Of a stretch of 64,000 bases of DNA, positions 39,490 through 51,900 are shown in pieces. Where the stretch lies: NCBI GenBank assembly GCA_022828595.1, contig JAKGHH010000003.1:423973-487972 (forward strand), written 5' to 3'. Every line of letters begins with the position of its first letter. The first letter of the stretch is position 1. A program made the position numbers and the translations under genes. The stretch is from Nelumbo lutea. Taxonomy: Eukaryota > Streptophyta > Magnoliopsida > Proteales > Nelumbonaceae. Below the pieces are notes generated by a model. It worked only from the letters and a program-made list of their open reading frames with translations, made no database searches and was not told where the DNA came from.

Positions 39490-41740
39490 TTAAGGAATTG
39501 GAACAAAAAACATGTTGGCAATATTTTTAATAAAAAACATGATATTCTCAAATTCCTTAAGGATGTTTAGAGGAGGTTAATTCAGGACAATAGTAATAGA
39601 ACCTTCCTCAATCATGAGAGGGCTTACAAAAATTAGCTTAACAAAATTTTGGAGAGAGAAGAAGCTTATTGGGCATAGAAAGCTCAAATTGGTTGAATCA
39701 ACTTAGGTGATAGAAACAATAGTTTCTTCCACACTATGGCCACTACAAGGAATGCAAGAAATTGAATTGTCTCAGTTAAGGATGACTAGGGAAATAAGAT
39801 TGAGGATCAAGAAGGGATCTCAGCCTTTTTTAGAGAAAAATTTTACCAAAGATCCCAATCAAAGGAAGCAGAAGGAGTTGTGGAGCTCTAAAATTCAGCT
39901 AAAGGAAGGGGGGTACATGTCTTATTTAAATCAGCTAAAGGAAGCTCTAAAGTTCTAATCCTCCAATTTGCTTATGACTATCTTATTTTTGTTGAAGCAA
40001 TTATTCAACTTGCCTGGAAATTTAGGAAATTTTGTCAAATTATGCTCTAGCCTCTGAACAATTTCTAAATTTCTCAAAATCAACAATTCAATTTTCAAAG
40101 AATACTCCAAATAGATTCCAAAAAAATCTTGGCTAGAATCTTAAAAATCCCAGTTCAAATGAACTCTGACCCTTACTTGGGTTCTCTAGTTATTAATGGT
40201 AGAGTTACAAAGAAAACATTTATGAGCCTAAAGGAAAAAAGTTTATTGCAAGCTGGTAGAGTGGAAAATGAATACCCTTTCTTTGGTTGGCAATATACGC
40301 TCAATGCCACTACTAATATGATGTCGCAATTTCTCATGAGATCCTTTAAATTGCTTCAAAATATTACTAAGGAAAATAGATAAACACCCAGAGAATTTTT
40401 TTATGGTTGAAGTCAAATGATAAAAGATCCCTCCACCTAGTTGATTGGAAGAAAGCTTGCACTCCTAAATGTTAGGGAGGGTTGGGTATAAAAAATCTCC
40501 ATTGAGTTAAAGAAGCCAACTTAGCAAAGTTGGAGGGAAAATTCTCCAACAGGAAGAAGATCTCTGTGTTAGAGTTGTAGAAGGAAAATACCTCCAAAAG
40601 GATAATTTTTGGGATGTAAAAGAAAGAAAGAACATTTCATGGACGTGAAGAGGAATCCTTAAATCTAGAGAGCTCCTTAGTAAAGAAATATGATGGGAGA
40701 TGGGAAATGGAAGATTGATAAGATTTTGGAAAGATAGATGGGTTGAGGATGTGATGCTTGTGGAGACTATTCCTCGATAAGTGATTAATAATAAGGATTT
40801 ATTAGTGAGTGAGGTTACAGACAAAGAGAGAAACATTTGGATGGAGAGAAATTGGGAGCTTGGTTCCCATTAATACATGGGAGAAATAAAGTCATTTTTT
40901 ATTCTCTTAGACTCAAAGGATGGCAATCTAATATAGAGATTAAATACATATGGTGAATTCTCTATAAGCTCAGCCTATAGAATAAAATGTTCAACAATCA
41001 ATAATTGAAAACCTTCATGTACCTTATCCTCAAAGGGAATCTCCCCTAAAAATTTTTCCTTAGGAATAAGGGATTTAATGTAGATGCAACATGCAACTTT
41101 TGTAGTGAAGATAAAAACCTGGATCATATTTTTAAAAATTGTGAAATTGCTAGTCAAATTTTGAGAATGTTGCCATCCTCCTTTGTTAATCCTAACAATG
41201 TTGATTCTTCCTTGTTTGAATGGTGGGATAAAGTGAGGGCTAATGATTTAAATGGGAATCCAATTTGCAAAGAGAAGTGTGTGTTTATATTATGGAATAT
41301 TTGGAAGAATAAAAAAAAATCTTTAATAATGTTAGTAGCCTTCCTCATGTGATTATGGAGAAAACCTAAAATGTTCATAAGGAATATGAAAATGCACGAA
41401 AGGAAAACTATCCTGTTAATAGAAAGCATGGAAACTTATTGCTTGGAAAGCTCCAAAACACTATTAAGATAAATTTTAACGCCTCTCTATCTAGTAATTG
41501 GAGATGTTCCATTACAACAATTGCAAGGAATCACTATGGTAAGATTATGGATTTCAAAGCATACCGTTTAGGGACTACTACCATCAATTTGGCAGAGGTT
41601 TGGGCGGCGTGGAAGGCTCGTAACTTGGTGGTGAACTTCATCAACAACCCCATCATCATCGAGGATGACTCTAAGCTTGTTATCTCTGTTAGACAGTTTT
41701 GTATGCCCTTAGCTTCAATAAATTTTTGATGTACTTTTGA
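39490..41740 (+). pseudogene. Second LINE relic (RT pieces and RNase H)
   Basis: 'DRNNSFFHTMATTRNARN' (39708-39760) is the RT upstream region. 'NSDPYLGSLVINGRVTKKTF' (about 40150-40220) follows a large deletion of the RT core. 41160-41340 encodes zf-RVT-like 'ILWNIWKNKKKS'. 41439-41729 encodes RNase H ('INFNASLSSNWRCSITTIAR', 'AEVWAAWKARNLVVNF'). Frames are broken throughout. Confidence 0.72.
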
Positions 41741-41849
41741 TATTTAATGTAAATAAATAAAGTACATGTTTGATTCATGTTGTGTGGTATGCTTCTGTGT
41801 AATATCCTAAAACTAGACACTTAATGAGACTTGTGTTAGTTTTAAATGT

Positions 41850-43450
41850 TCACAACCGTTGGATAAGTCTGGGGAGATTTATCCTGCCAAGGCTGACACT
41901 GGTGTGCTGCCAACTGTTGGGGTGGATTGTCTCAGTCGCCAGGGTGAGACCCAAGGCACACGCAGTGTAGGATTATTTGAACCCTTGAACCGGATCAGAT
42001 TTCCAGTATTGCCTTGGACCTTGGAGATTGATGGGCAAAACTGAAAATTTACACCTGACCCCTAGACCCGATTATGGTATTACACTAGGTGTCAGAATGG
42101 GCTATCTTTGATATGTCAATCAGTGAGATCTTAACGGGGATCAAAACCTAGCTATGTTGGGACAGTCTGAGAATTCATCTGAGTGGGTGATTAGAGTGAC
42201 GGGACTAGCCCCTTTGTCGAACAAAGGTAATGATCGGGGATGCACTTTCTCTGATGGAAACCAAACTGTCGACAGTTGATTTCAATTGTTGGAATTTTGT
42301 TTTGCAAAATTTATATATATATACATATATGATATATACTTACATATGGTTTCAAAATGTTTACAAATGGTTTTAATTCCCGGGATCCATGTGAGTGGAG
42401 GGTGCAACACTATTCCTTGCAACTGAGGGAGAGGTCCTCTCTTGTTGGGCAGTGCTTGATCATTATAGGCTAAGATGTTAAGTGTAAAGCCATTTAGGAT
42501 AATACCTGATGGGCTAATTTTACAACTGCTCACAGTCCCTGGGTTTTTATAAGATGGCTTGGCCCAGGGACCACTTAGTGTAAGTGTTGGGCCCATGGGG
42601 TCCATGTGATGGGCTTAGGGGGTTCACCGGGCTTTCCAATGAATTCGTATAGGCCTTATAACAGAGGCTAGGCCAAACCCATGTTGCTGGTGTGTAGATC
42701 AATGCTTGGATCCCATGCCATACAAAGAAGCCCAACTGGGCAGCAGTTTGGAAGAGTTTTGAGCACTTAATACATATTGGGCCTAAAGTCCATTTCGATT
42801 TGGGCTGATTTGATCAGTCACTTAAGGGGGCGGATCTGAGATTAGGTTAATCCCAAAAGCTGATCTAATATGCATATAAGATTAAGAAGAGTCCTAACCC
42901 AAATACTGATTTGGATAAGGGCAACTCCTAATATGATTAGGAGGTTTTCTTAATCACTAAGAAAGAGGAGAAAAACCCTAATTTCGAATTACTTGAATTT
43001 GAACCCTAGGTGTTTTCAGTAGACCACTTGCATTCTTGAGATAGGATCTCAAATAACCTTAGAGAAGAAAATAGCAGTTTGCCACCTTCTTCTCTAGCAT
43101 TCTTCTCCAGTAGTCATCGCCACCCTTTCTGCCAGTTCGAGTTCTCAGTTAGAGAGAATCAAGAAAGGTTCTTGATTGTTCATGTGGTGCTCACAGTCCT
43201 CCATCGAGTTCTTCAGAAGAACCTGGTTCGTGGGACGAACACTGCTGGTTCGGCTCCATCATCACTGCGTCATCTTCAGTGGGAGCTGATCTTGGGATCT
43301 TCTTTGGGCGTGAACACCAACGTTGGGAGATACTACTTCTCTGGATCAGGTATAATCACTCCCTTCTCTTTTGGTTCAAATCTGGTCTGGTTTGGTTCAA
43401 GTAGGATCATTGAATTTTGATTCTAAAATCAGGGAATGCGATTCCCAATT
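41850..43450. repeat. Unidentified non-coding repeat, copy 1
   Basis: Aligns in order with 44765-46260: 'gttggataagtctgggg', 'ggctgacactggtgt', 'gagattgatgggcaaaa', 'catctgagtgggtgatta', 'gggatccat', 'ttttataagatggcttgg' and 'tgggagctgatcttggg' all have counterparts. No coding frame is conserved between the copies. Copy 1 is more GC-rich. Possibly a large non-autonomous retroelement or an LTR/leader piece. Confidence 0.75.
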
Positions 43451-43464
43451 GGAAGGAAGGTAGG

Positions 43465-43842
43465 AAATTTTTGAAATTTGCCCACCCATTCCACAACAGT
43501 TTTGGCATCCATATGGTGGATCCAACCATTCTTTTTAATCTCGTGTCTCAAGCTTCTCTCCAATCCCCCGTGGCGTTTGAGGAACATCATCCAAGAGTGC
43601 TTAGAGCTGAAGAAGCAGTTAAATGAGGATATTCACTACAAGCATGTATATAGGGAGGCAAATCATGCTACTGATTGGTTAGAAAACACTACACTCTCAT
43701 CAGATAATGGGTAGGTTGATTTTGGTGTGGACCATGCTTTTCATGATTTAGTTTGCATTTGTTTACAAGACTAAAGGGGGAGTGCTACCCCTCGGCTTGT
43801 GTAGCATACCAAGGTTTCTACCAGAAAAAAAAAAAAAACTGT
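43465..43842 (+). pseudogene. LINE 3' tail with poly(A)
   Basis: Encodes 'NPPWRLRNIIQECLELKKQL...HVYREANHATDWL', the RNase H C-terminus of a LINE. A 3' UTR and an A-run at 43826-43840 follow. It sits between the two copies of the unidentified repeat. Confidence 0.78.
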
Positions 43843-44764
43843 GGGAGGTTTTGCTATGGTAAAAAATATAAATTAAAACTCCCTTGCATTAAGTTTTCTA
43901 ATAATCATAAAAACCTGCCCTAATATTTTACTTAAAAAAAACTCCTATATAATTTTGTAAAAACCCTGCATTTAACTCCCTTTTATTATTACCCTAGACA
44001 TAAAACGATGGCTTAATGAATTAGTTTTTCATAACTACCCATTTTACCTTTATATCTATCAATTCATATGAAAATTTACTAAAATACCCTCATAATAATT
44101 TTTAACTTTTATTAAAAAAGTAGTAAAGTATTTTTGCTACAAAAAGTGATAGGTTTAATGGTGTAAAGGGACAAATATGGAAATTTGAATTATATTGAAA
44201 GATTAATTAATAAGTTGTAAGGGACAAGTCTCCATTATTGGAACAAATATGAAAAGTGTTAGTGTTGTACCCTAACTTTCTTTGCTCACCACATGGATGC
44301 TAACGTGGCTTGAGGTAGTTTGATGTCCTTGGCCACATGAGCAATGCAAAGCGCTACACGTCGAAGTCAATGGTCATGCCATCTAGCAAGAAACCCGGAT
44401 GGAGACAAGGCATGTGGTAGCTCACACACTACCGATAACCATATGATGAATGTAGAGCTGCTCAAAGACTTTCTTTCACTCTCAATATTCTAGCCCTTAC
44501 ACCCTCGCTATCTTGCTCTTCATCCATTTTCGGCTCAGACCAACTCACCCTCAATAGCTTGGCCTAGCCAACCTTCTCATCTTCTACTGACTTAGAGCAT
44601 TGGAATGCTTTCCCATGAGAAACTTGTTAGGCAATGTATGCCCTTATCTCCAATCAGATTGATGTACATAAACATCTATCAGTAAATGAATAAATTATAT
44701 TATTGTTTCATGTTCTTATTGGTGTGTTATTGTTTCAGTAAATGAATAAACTATTCTTAGCTGT
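43843..44764. other. AT-rich spacer, no gene
   Basis: AT-rich sequence with no plausible reading frame. 'agtaaatgaataaa' is repeated near 44680 and 44740 just before copy 2 of the unidentified repeat. Confidence 0.5.
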
Positions 44765-46260
44765 TAGATAGACTTGAAAAATTTATCTTAATAAGGCTGA
44801 CATTAGTGTTTTACCGAATTGATAGAGCAATTTGTCTCAATTGCTAAGATTAGACTTCAAGCACAGCCAATGGGTGTTTAGGAGAAACACTGAACCTGGA
44901 CCAATTTCCAATTACTGTCATATACCTTGGAAATAGATGGGCAAAAATTAGAAACTTGCACTTAACCCCACACTTAATTATGATACTACAATAGGTTGTG
45001 GATTAGACTATTTTTTATATTTCAACTAGTGAGACCATTAAGGGTCAAATACCTAAGCATGTTGGGGCAGTTTGGGAAATTATCTGAGTGGGTGATTATA
45101 GTGATAGGATTGACTCCTTTGTTAGACAAAATGAATATTTTGGTTTACACCATCTTTGATAGAAACCTAAACTATTGGGAGTGGATTTCAATTGCATTTA
45201 AAATCTAATTTGCAAAATATATTTATATGCTATATTACTATTTTATGAAAAAATGTTTGAAAAAAATTTTAATCATAGGATCCATTAGAGCAAAGAGTGT
45301 GGCATTGCATTTCATAGCTAGGGAAAATGTCATTCCCTATAGGTAGTTTTTTGATGATTATGGGCCGAAACATTAGGTGCAAGAGATCATTACAGAGTTG
45401 ATTACCTAATTGGATTTATTTTACATAAGTCCATTATCATTAGGTTTTTATATGGTGGCTGAATCAAATGATCATTTATGTATAAATGTTGGGCACAAAC
45501 TAAGCCCAAGTTGATTAGGTTTAGGGGTGTACAGCCCTTAATTACTGAATTCAACATAACCTATACCATACAATATTCATGCTTAAAGTGGTTATGCAAC
45601 ACTTTAGGATGTGAACCATTAGAGAAAATGGGCATACGACCCATTATTAATATGATTAATTAAGTTATCACATGACAATTTATTTTGGTTGATAATGAGC
45701 ATGGGTTTGGACATGAAGCACATATTCTCTTAACAAGAGAGTTCTTATCGATTAATGGTAATGCCCTAATTAAAATTTAATTTGAATCAACTCCCAAGGG
45801 AGGGATGAATTCACCAATTCTATTCATTATATTGTTATCTCCCCTTCTCCCTTTGCATAGGAACTCTAATTCGACCCATCTGTGATGGAGGCTGATTTCC
45901 ATTAGTCATCTATTGTGTTTTTGTAAGAAAAAAATGAGAGGATATCAGGTTCACATACCCAATTCAATTCAAGCAAATTGGAGACTGGTTTTTACTGAAC
46001 CGGTTTCATGTACACACTACGCTATCTTTAGTTGGAAGTTGATTTTGGGATTGATATTGGGCACGAACTCACTCATGGACTTCCATATTGTGGGCTTCGT
46101 ATAAGGTATAATCAATTTTTAATTTGATTTCAAATATGATTCAGTTCAATGCAAGATCGATTCTTAAATTTCAGATTTCAAAATTACCAAGAAATCGACT
46201 CCCAAATGGAGTTAGAAAAATTTTTAAATATTTGACCAACCATTAAACTCAGTTTGACCA
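44765..46260. repeat. Unidentified non-coding repeat, copy 2
   Basis: Diverged, AT-richer relative of 41850-43450 in the same orientation. Shared blocks include 'aaggctgacattagtgtttt', 'atctgagtgggtgattatag', 'aggatccatta', 'aggtttttatatggtggctg' and 'gttgattttgggattgatat'. The start may extend left to about 44640. Confidence 0.75.
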
Positions 46261-46770
46261 TATTTAATCTAATTTCTAACCCTTCCAACAACTCTTCAAG
46301 GCCTCTAATTTTGCTTTTCTTATAAATTGTAGTCAATGTACCACTTTGTCTTTCCAACTCGATTCATTTAGTCTTATATGTTTGTTAAATCTTCCATCTT
46401 AAGTTGACCTTAGGCTATGTTTGGTTTGAAGGAAAATGTAGGGAAAGGAAGGAAAAGATAGGGAAGCCTTTTTACAAATATAGCCCATGTATGATTGTGA
46501 GGGGAGTTCATTTTTGTTAAATTGAAATTTGGAGGCTTTTATATTTTATTTTTGCCCTTTTTTAATAAATCCGTGCATTGTACGAGTCTCGACTCCCGAC
46601 TGATCTTAACTTAAACCAAACTGAACCGCAAACAGGTTAACCATCGAAACGGAGCGGCGATGCTCTGGGCTTCCCATAGACTCAGGAGAAGAGGAGAAAG
46701 ACAATCTGGAAGACTGGAACTGAACTCTAGAGCCTAGACTCTGTTTAGGGTTTTCTGTCCGTGGCTTATC
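46261..46770 (+). promoter_or_regulatory. Upstream region of the FRIGIDA gene
   Basis: AT-rich upstream DNA with a TATA-like 'tttatattttattt' near 46538-46551. The sequence turns GC-richer from about 46570, as expected for a 5' UTR. The start site is not provable. A 'ggctatgtttggttt' string near 46412-46426 resembles MITE or SINE edges. Confidence 0.4.
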
Positions 46771-47818
46771 ATGGCCAAGAACAATTCCACTCCCTCTTCC
46801 GTTCCAGTCGTGAAGCAGGAAATAGATCCTGCCCCAACACAAATTCAATCCTTGAAGCAGGAAAAAGAAGACGAGCCCATGGGAACATCATCACCGCTCG
46901 AGACCCAACAAGCAGGGCCATTAGCGCTAGTACCAGCACCAACACGAACGCCAGCTCCAGCAGCCGCAGCAGCGACCAATAATGAAAAACAAGAAAACCC
47001 TTCTTTTCTGGAGTCGGTAAATGAGCTTCGCGTTCTCTCGTCCACTCTATCCACCTTCAAGCGCCGCTGGGATGACTTGCAGAAACATCTCGATTCCATC
47101 CAAACGGCAATTGATGCCAGGTTCAAACAGCTCGGCATCGATAACATCCCCCAACTTCATCAGCAACAACCGCAACAAGTCGTTGCTCCTGCAACAGACG
47201 CTCGTGCTTCTGAATCGCTGGCTCCCGACTCTGCCAACTCGCCGGTGGGAGATAAGACGCAATATTCCTCGCCAAGTGACGGGACGTCGAAGAACTCAGG
47301 CTCGGAGCTCGAGTCCCTCTGTTCCACGGGAAACCGGGGTTTGCGCAAATATATTGCGTCTCATCTAGCCGATATTGCCAAACTCCGTGAAGAAGCTCCT
47401 GCGGCGCTTAAGCGTGCGGCGAACCCGGCCAAACTTGTATTGGACTGCATTGGACGGTTCTATCTCCAGGGAAGCAAAGCTTACACCAAAGATTCGCCTA
47501 TGGTTCCAGCGCGGCAGGCGTCGGTGTTTCTCTTGGAGTTCTTTCTCGTTGCGGGATGTTCAGAGAACGAGATCGAGGATTCGGTCAAGAATGAAGCCGA
47601 GACAGCGGCAATTGCTTGGAGAAAGAGGCTCGTCAATGAGGGTGGTGTAGCGAATGCCAACAGCATTGATGCCCGAGGGTTGCTTCTTTTTATTGGATCA
47701 TTTGGTGTTCCATCTGTATTTGGAAATGATGATCTAGGTGATCTGATTCGGCTAAGTAATCCAAAAGAGATTGCAGGCGCCCTTCGTCGGTCTCATTTCC
47801 TCCTTGAAAGGGTTCCAG
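46771..47818 (+). CDS. FRI: FRIGIDA, first exon (3' part of the gene not found)
   Basis: 349 codons plus one base, starting at an ATG in good context (atcATGGcc) and ending at donor CCAG/GTATTAA. FRIGIDA is a nuclear scaffold that, in Arabidopsis, raises FLC transcription and delays flowering until vernalisation. A low-complexity Pro/Ala/Gln-rich N-terminus (1-75) precedes a coiled-coil segment (about 79-122, 'STFKRRWDDLQKHLDSIQTA'). The conserved FRI domain follows from about 180 ('GLRKYIASHLADIAKL', 'LVLDCIGRFYLQG', 'EAETAAIAWRKRL', 'DARGLLLFIGSFGVPS', 'EIAGALRRSHFLLERVP'). These segments match FRI itself better than FRL1-4 as I recall them. FRI proteins are about 600 residues and their first intron falls here. 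No second exon was seen to the window end, so the first intron exceeds 16 kb or the gene is truncated. Confidence 0.9.
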
Positions 47819-48420
47819 GTATTAATTTTGGATTCTGATGACAGTTTCTGGTTCCATTTTATTCAATAACTTCGTCAGTCACTTTTGTTCTATCAATGCA
47901 CAACGAGTGCAGGAAGAAGGATATAAACTATTTCCTTACTAGGAAACAAGATTTAGCTGACCAACAATCGCTAACCCAGTACTGATCAAAACAAAGAAAC
48001 TGCTAACCCAGAATGGATGTCTCCATGTACATAGACGTTCTTCCTACTCCTCGAGTAAGCTATGGTAATTAGCTGATTTCCAGTCCATTTGAACATGAGT
48101 GTTTTTGTTGTTGTTGTTGTCGTTATGGATTATGAAATGTCTCAGTTGCCATAGACCATCAAATGATGTAGTCATCCAGCGAATCTTAGCCTGAGAGGCA
48201 ACCTTGACCTTCATCCTTCCTAGCTAAAGAGAAGCCCATTCTTAGGCTTTGTTGCCAAGGATTTAGCTCGGTTACAAAGTGTTTCAGTTGCCATGTACCA
48301 TCAGATGATGAAATCAGCTAATCTATGACCAAATGAGAGATACCCATTTTCTAAAACATGAATTTTGAGTTCCGGTGCGATATTCTGTGTTTACTATCAA
48401 TAAATCTATGTCCTACAATT

Positions 48421-48473
<53 letters not shown>

Positions 48474-49047
48474 GGATGAGGAGTTAGTCCAATAGTAATG
48501 CTAGCATTATGAGCCTTGATAGACAAGAAATTAACATGCCTTTTTTTATGCAAATACATGTGGCTACCTAGTTTTAGTGATTTAACTCATTGAAGGACTT
48601 GTTATTGTCCTTGTTAAACCAATTTATGTCAATTTTGCCAGAAGCTTTCTGTTTGAGAAACTACTGATTAGACCACCTGCTTTTTGGCTCTTCACTGTTC
48701 ACAAATTATAGTATATTAAACTATTTTCTTATAATATCTTCCAAAGATGGCCACTTTGCATCACTAACTGTGAAGGTTATTATTCTGAATCCAGTTTACA
48801 TGCAAACAATATTTAATTTCTCTGAGTAACTTAAAGGTGTTTAGTGCAGCACAAGAGTTTGGGGATGATGCTCCAAAAGATTTTTTTTTTTTCTTTTTGA
48901 CCACATACAATCCTAGGCGACAAAGTGAATATCTTGTTTATCTCAGATAAAACCAGTTTTGCAGTCTCAAACAATGAGGATAAGATCAACCAGGCAAATT
49001 TTGCAGTGTTGCATCTTCTTTATGATCATTGTGTATCATACAAATGC
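47819..49047 (+). other. Start of FRI intron 1 (or 3' flank), with (TA)n microsatellite
   Basis: No exon was recognised here. Short repeats of 'cagttgccat...accatcaratgatg' occur near 48144 and 48287. A perfect (AT)n run of about 24 units lies at 48422-48470. Confidence 0.6.
48422..48470. repeat. (AT)n microsatellite
   Basis: Uninterrupted AT/TA dinucleotide run of about 49 bp. Confidence 0.95.
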
Positions 49048-49055
49048 TTGGTAGC

Positions 49056-49641
49056 TAGGGGTGCAAATGGATTGGATCATGATCCGATCCGATCCAGTCT
49101 GAACCCAATCCTATTTTTTCTTGTCTTCAGATAACCCTCTGTCGGTTTTTTGGATCAGATAATAGGATCTGATTGAAAATCGTATTGAATTAGGATCACC
49201 CCTATTCGATCCGACCTATATATATGTATATATTTATGAACATATTTACTTATAAAAAATTATAAAAAAACATATTTACTTATAAAAATACATGTATATA
49301 TTAATATATGTATAAACATATTTGTTTGTAAATGATTATATTGCTTTTTTTTATAAAAAGACATGTATAAATTAATATATATGATGAAAATGGTTGAAAA
49401 AATACTTCTATTTTTGTTTTTCTTTATATAAACTGTTATGTTTTTTTTTCTTTTAATAATTTATTGAAATTTTCAGAATTTGAATCGGATCGGATCAGAT
49501 TCGGATATCCGATATCCATAACGAATTCAGATTTGAATCACCATTTGTGAGATCCGAGTGGATCGGATCTTGGATATGTGCTATCGGATTGGATTCGGAT
49601 ATACCTTGATTCGAATCTGATCTGATCTGTTTGCATCCCTA
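49056..49641. mobile_element. hAT-type MITE
   Basis: 586 bp with inverted ends TAGGGGTGCAAATGG and CTGTTTGCATCCCTA. It is flanked by a perfect 8-bp duplication TTGGTAGC (49048-49055 and 49642-49649), the hAT hallmark. The inside is AT-rich in the middle with GATCCGATC-type subterminal repeats at both sides. No transposase. Confidence 0.85.
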
Positions 49642-50489
49642 TTGGTAGCTATCTATAAAAAAAAAAGAAAAAAAGAAAAGAATAGACACAATGCATGGTA
49701 GCTGAAGACCTCTTGATTGTATATGTTCTAGTGTTAGAATACTATGCATCTATAATAACCATGCAAATGCTTGAATCCTTGGAGGAATTGGATTTACCCA
49801 CACCCATTTAACAAATGTGCTTTTGTGGGATTAAACTCATGAGTCACAATATGAAACTTAGGGAGATATTGAGCAGGGGTTATGACATGAAACATGTAAA
49901 TTAGAAAACCAACTTGGTTTTATGCTAGGGAGATCAACCATGGAACTGATGGAAACCATCTTTTCATTGAGAGGATTGATAAGAAAGTTCAGATAGAAGA
50001 AAAGAGATATTCATATTGTACTTAATTGGTCTAAAGAAATCATATGATAGAGTCTTTAGAGAGATAATATTGGTGGGTTTTGGAAATGAAAGGAGTGTTA
50101 AATAGGCATCTGGATCAATGTTAGAACAATTGTGGGTGAGACATTAGAATTTGTACTTTGTAGTTATAGTGAGATTTCATGAAAGCTTGACGCTTGCCCC
50201 TTTTTTGTCTGCAGTAATCCTGGATGAATTGTAAGCATGTTTAGGAGGTCCCATGGTGTATATTGCTTGTCAATGCATGGTATTAATTGATGAAACTAGA
50301 GATGGATTAACTTCAAAATTAATTTTATGGATAGATGACGTAGAAATAAGAGGTTTTAAAATAAGTAGGACTAAAAATATATACAATGTAAGTTAAATAA
50401 TTGGACTGCTAATTGGGTTACAACTAAGATTGATATTGAGAGATATCTCATGGTAACCTTTGTCTTTACCTTGATTTGATAAATCATAA

Positions 50490-50780
50490 CAAGGATGAGG
50501 TTCAGCAGGATATTTCTCATAGTGTTAAGTCTCATTCAAGGAAAGAAGGCCAGAATTTTTGGGAGCTGGATCCCTTCTGCAATATGTTGGTGCTTATGGA
50601 AGGAGAGGATTAGAAGACTGTTTGAAGAAAACCAGGAATAGCAGAAGGTATTGATGGCCAAATGATGTTCTTATTGATTTGTGTTGTTGCTGTGTTGTGG
50701 GGGACTGGGGGTGCTAGCTCATCACCCTTTCTAACATTGCACCTTTTTCTTATTTTTAATAAAATTTATTTCTATTTGCT
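50490..50780 (+). pseudogene. LINE 3' tail inside the RTE-like relic
   Basis: Reads like a LINE end: 'WCLWKERIRRLFEENQE' (zf-RVT end, near 50580-50640), then a 3' UTR with 'aataaaatttatttc' near 50757. It separates the RT and C-terminal parts of the RTE-like element. Confidence 0.6.
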
Positions 50781-51349
50781 AAAAAATGTAGAATTGGAGA
50801 TGGATTGACAAAATGGAGGAGTGGGTCCACAGTCTTGTCATCTTATCTGGTGGGAGAAGATACCACTTAGGCTAAGAAGGAAAACTCTATAAAATGGTTA
50901 CAAGGACAAAGATGCTACACGGGGCATAGATTTGGGCAGTCAAGAAACAAAATGTCCAAAAATGAGTTTAGCAGAAATATGAATGGAGATGGATGGGTGG
51001 GAAAACTAGAATAGATAGGATTAGAAGTTAACATATTAATGGGAATTTAGGCTGCATTCTGTTTGTGGGAAAGGGAATATTTTTTACTATTGTTCTCTTC
51101 TTGTGTTATAGGAAATTGCCAGGATTACAGTTCACAATTTTGGAAAGTGGGGTCACATTATTTTGGTGTGAAGGTAGGAGAAGTGATGCAGTTTAATATC
51201 ATGCTCTGAGGTGCATCAGATCATTTTCAAAGGATAAAATAAGTTGGTTTACATTTAAACTCACTAATGGGCTTTTAACAACTATTTTTGGTTAGTGAGT
51301 TTCTAACAGCTAGTTTGTTAATGTGCTTTTGAAAACCAGATTGTTAGTG

Positions 51350-51900
51350 GATTTATTATTTGATGAATGAAAATACTTTATTAATCCAGAAATTAAGGTA
51401 ATACAGGAAACCCATGAAGAGGCACGAGCTGTTACCTCTTCTAACAAATTATTACATCAAATTAAAACAGGAAAAAAACAGAAATAAAATTACATAGCAG
51501 CCCAAAATAAATGATCCCTTGAAGCCCCTTGCTTAGCTAGTCCATCCGCCAAAGAGGGGTAACTGTCATATTTCTTGTGAGCCAGTTGACTTTCCTCAAT
51601 AAGTATCTGTATTGCTACATAGCTGAAGCTGGCTCTGTCAGCCATCCCACAACAATTATGGAGTCTCCTTCAACTACCAAATGTTGAACTCCTAATTGTT
51701 CTGCAATCTGAATACCTTGTACAGCCGCTAAGATCTCAGCTCTATTAGAGTCTCCTATATTCCCACAGGGTCTGAAAACAATGCTAAAATGTTGCTCTCT
51801 TTATCTCTCAGCACCCCTCCTATCCCTGATGGGCCTGGGTTTCCTTGTCTACTACCATCAAAGTTCACCTTTGCCCAACCTTCAGGTGGAGGCTTTCACA
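51350..51900 (-). pseudogene. LINE 3' tail (RNase H), minus strand
   Basis: Minus strand: 'NRAEILAAVQGIQIAEQLGV', 'VVEGDSIIVVGWL' and 'LLRKVNWLTRNM', then a 3' UTR and 'tttattaatccag' (plus strand) at the left edge. The fragment may extend right of 51900, but coding matches fade. Confidence 0.75.

Noticed and set aside
46606..46848. Open frame antisense to the start of FRIGIDA
   Set aside because: A shadow of the first exon and its 5' flank.
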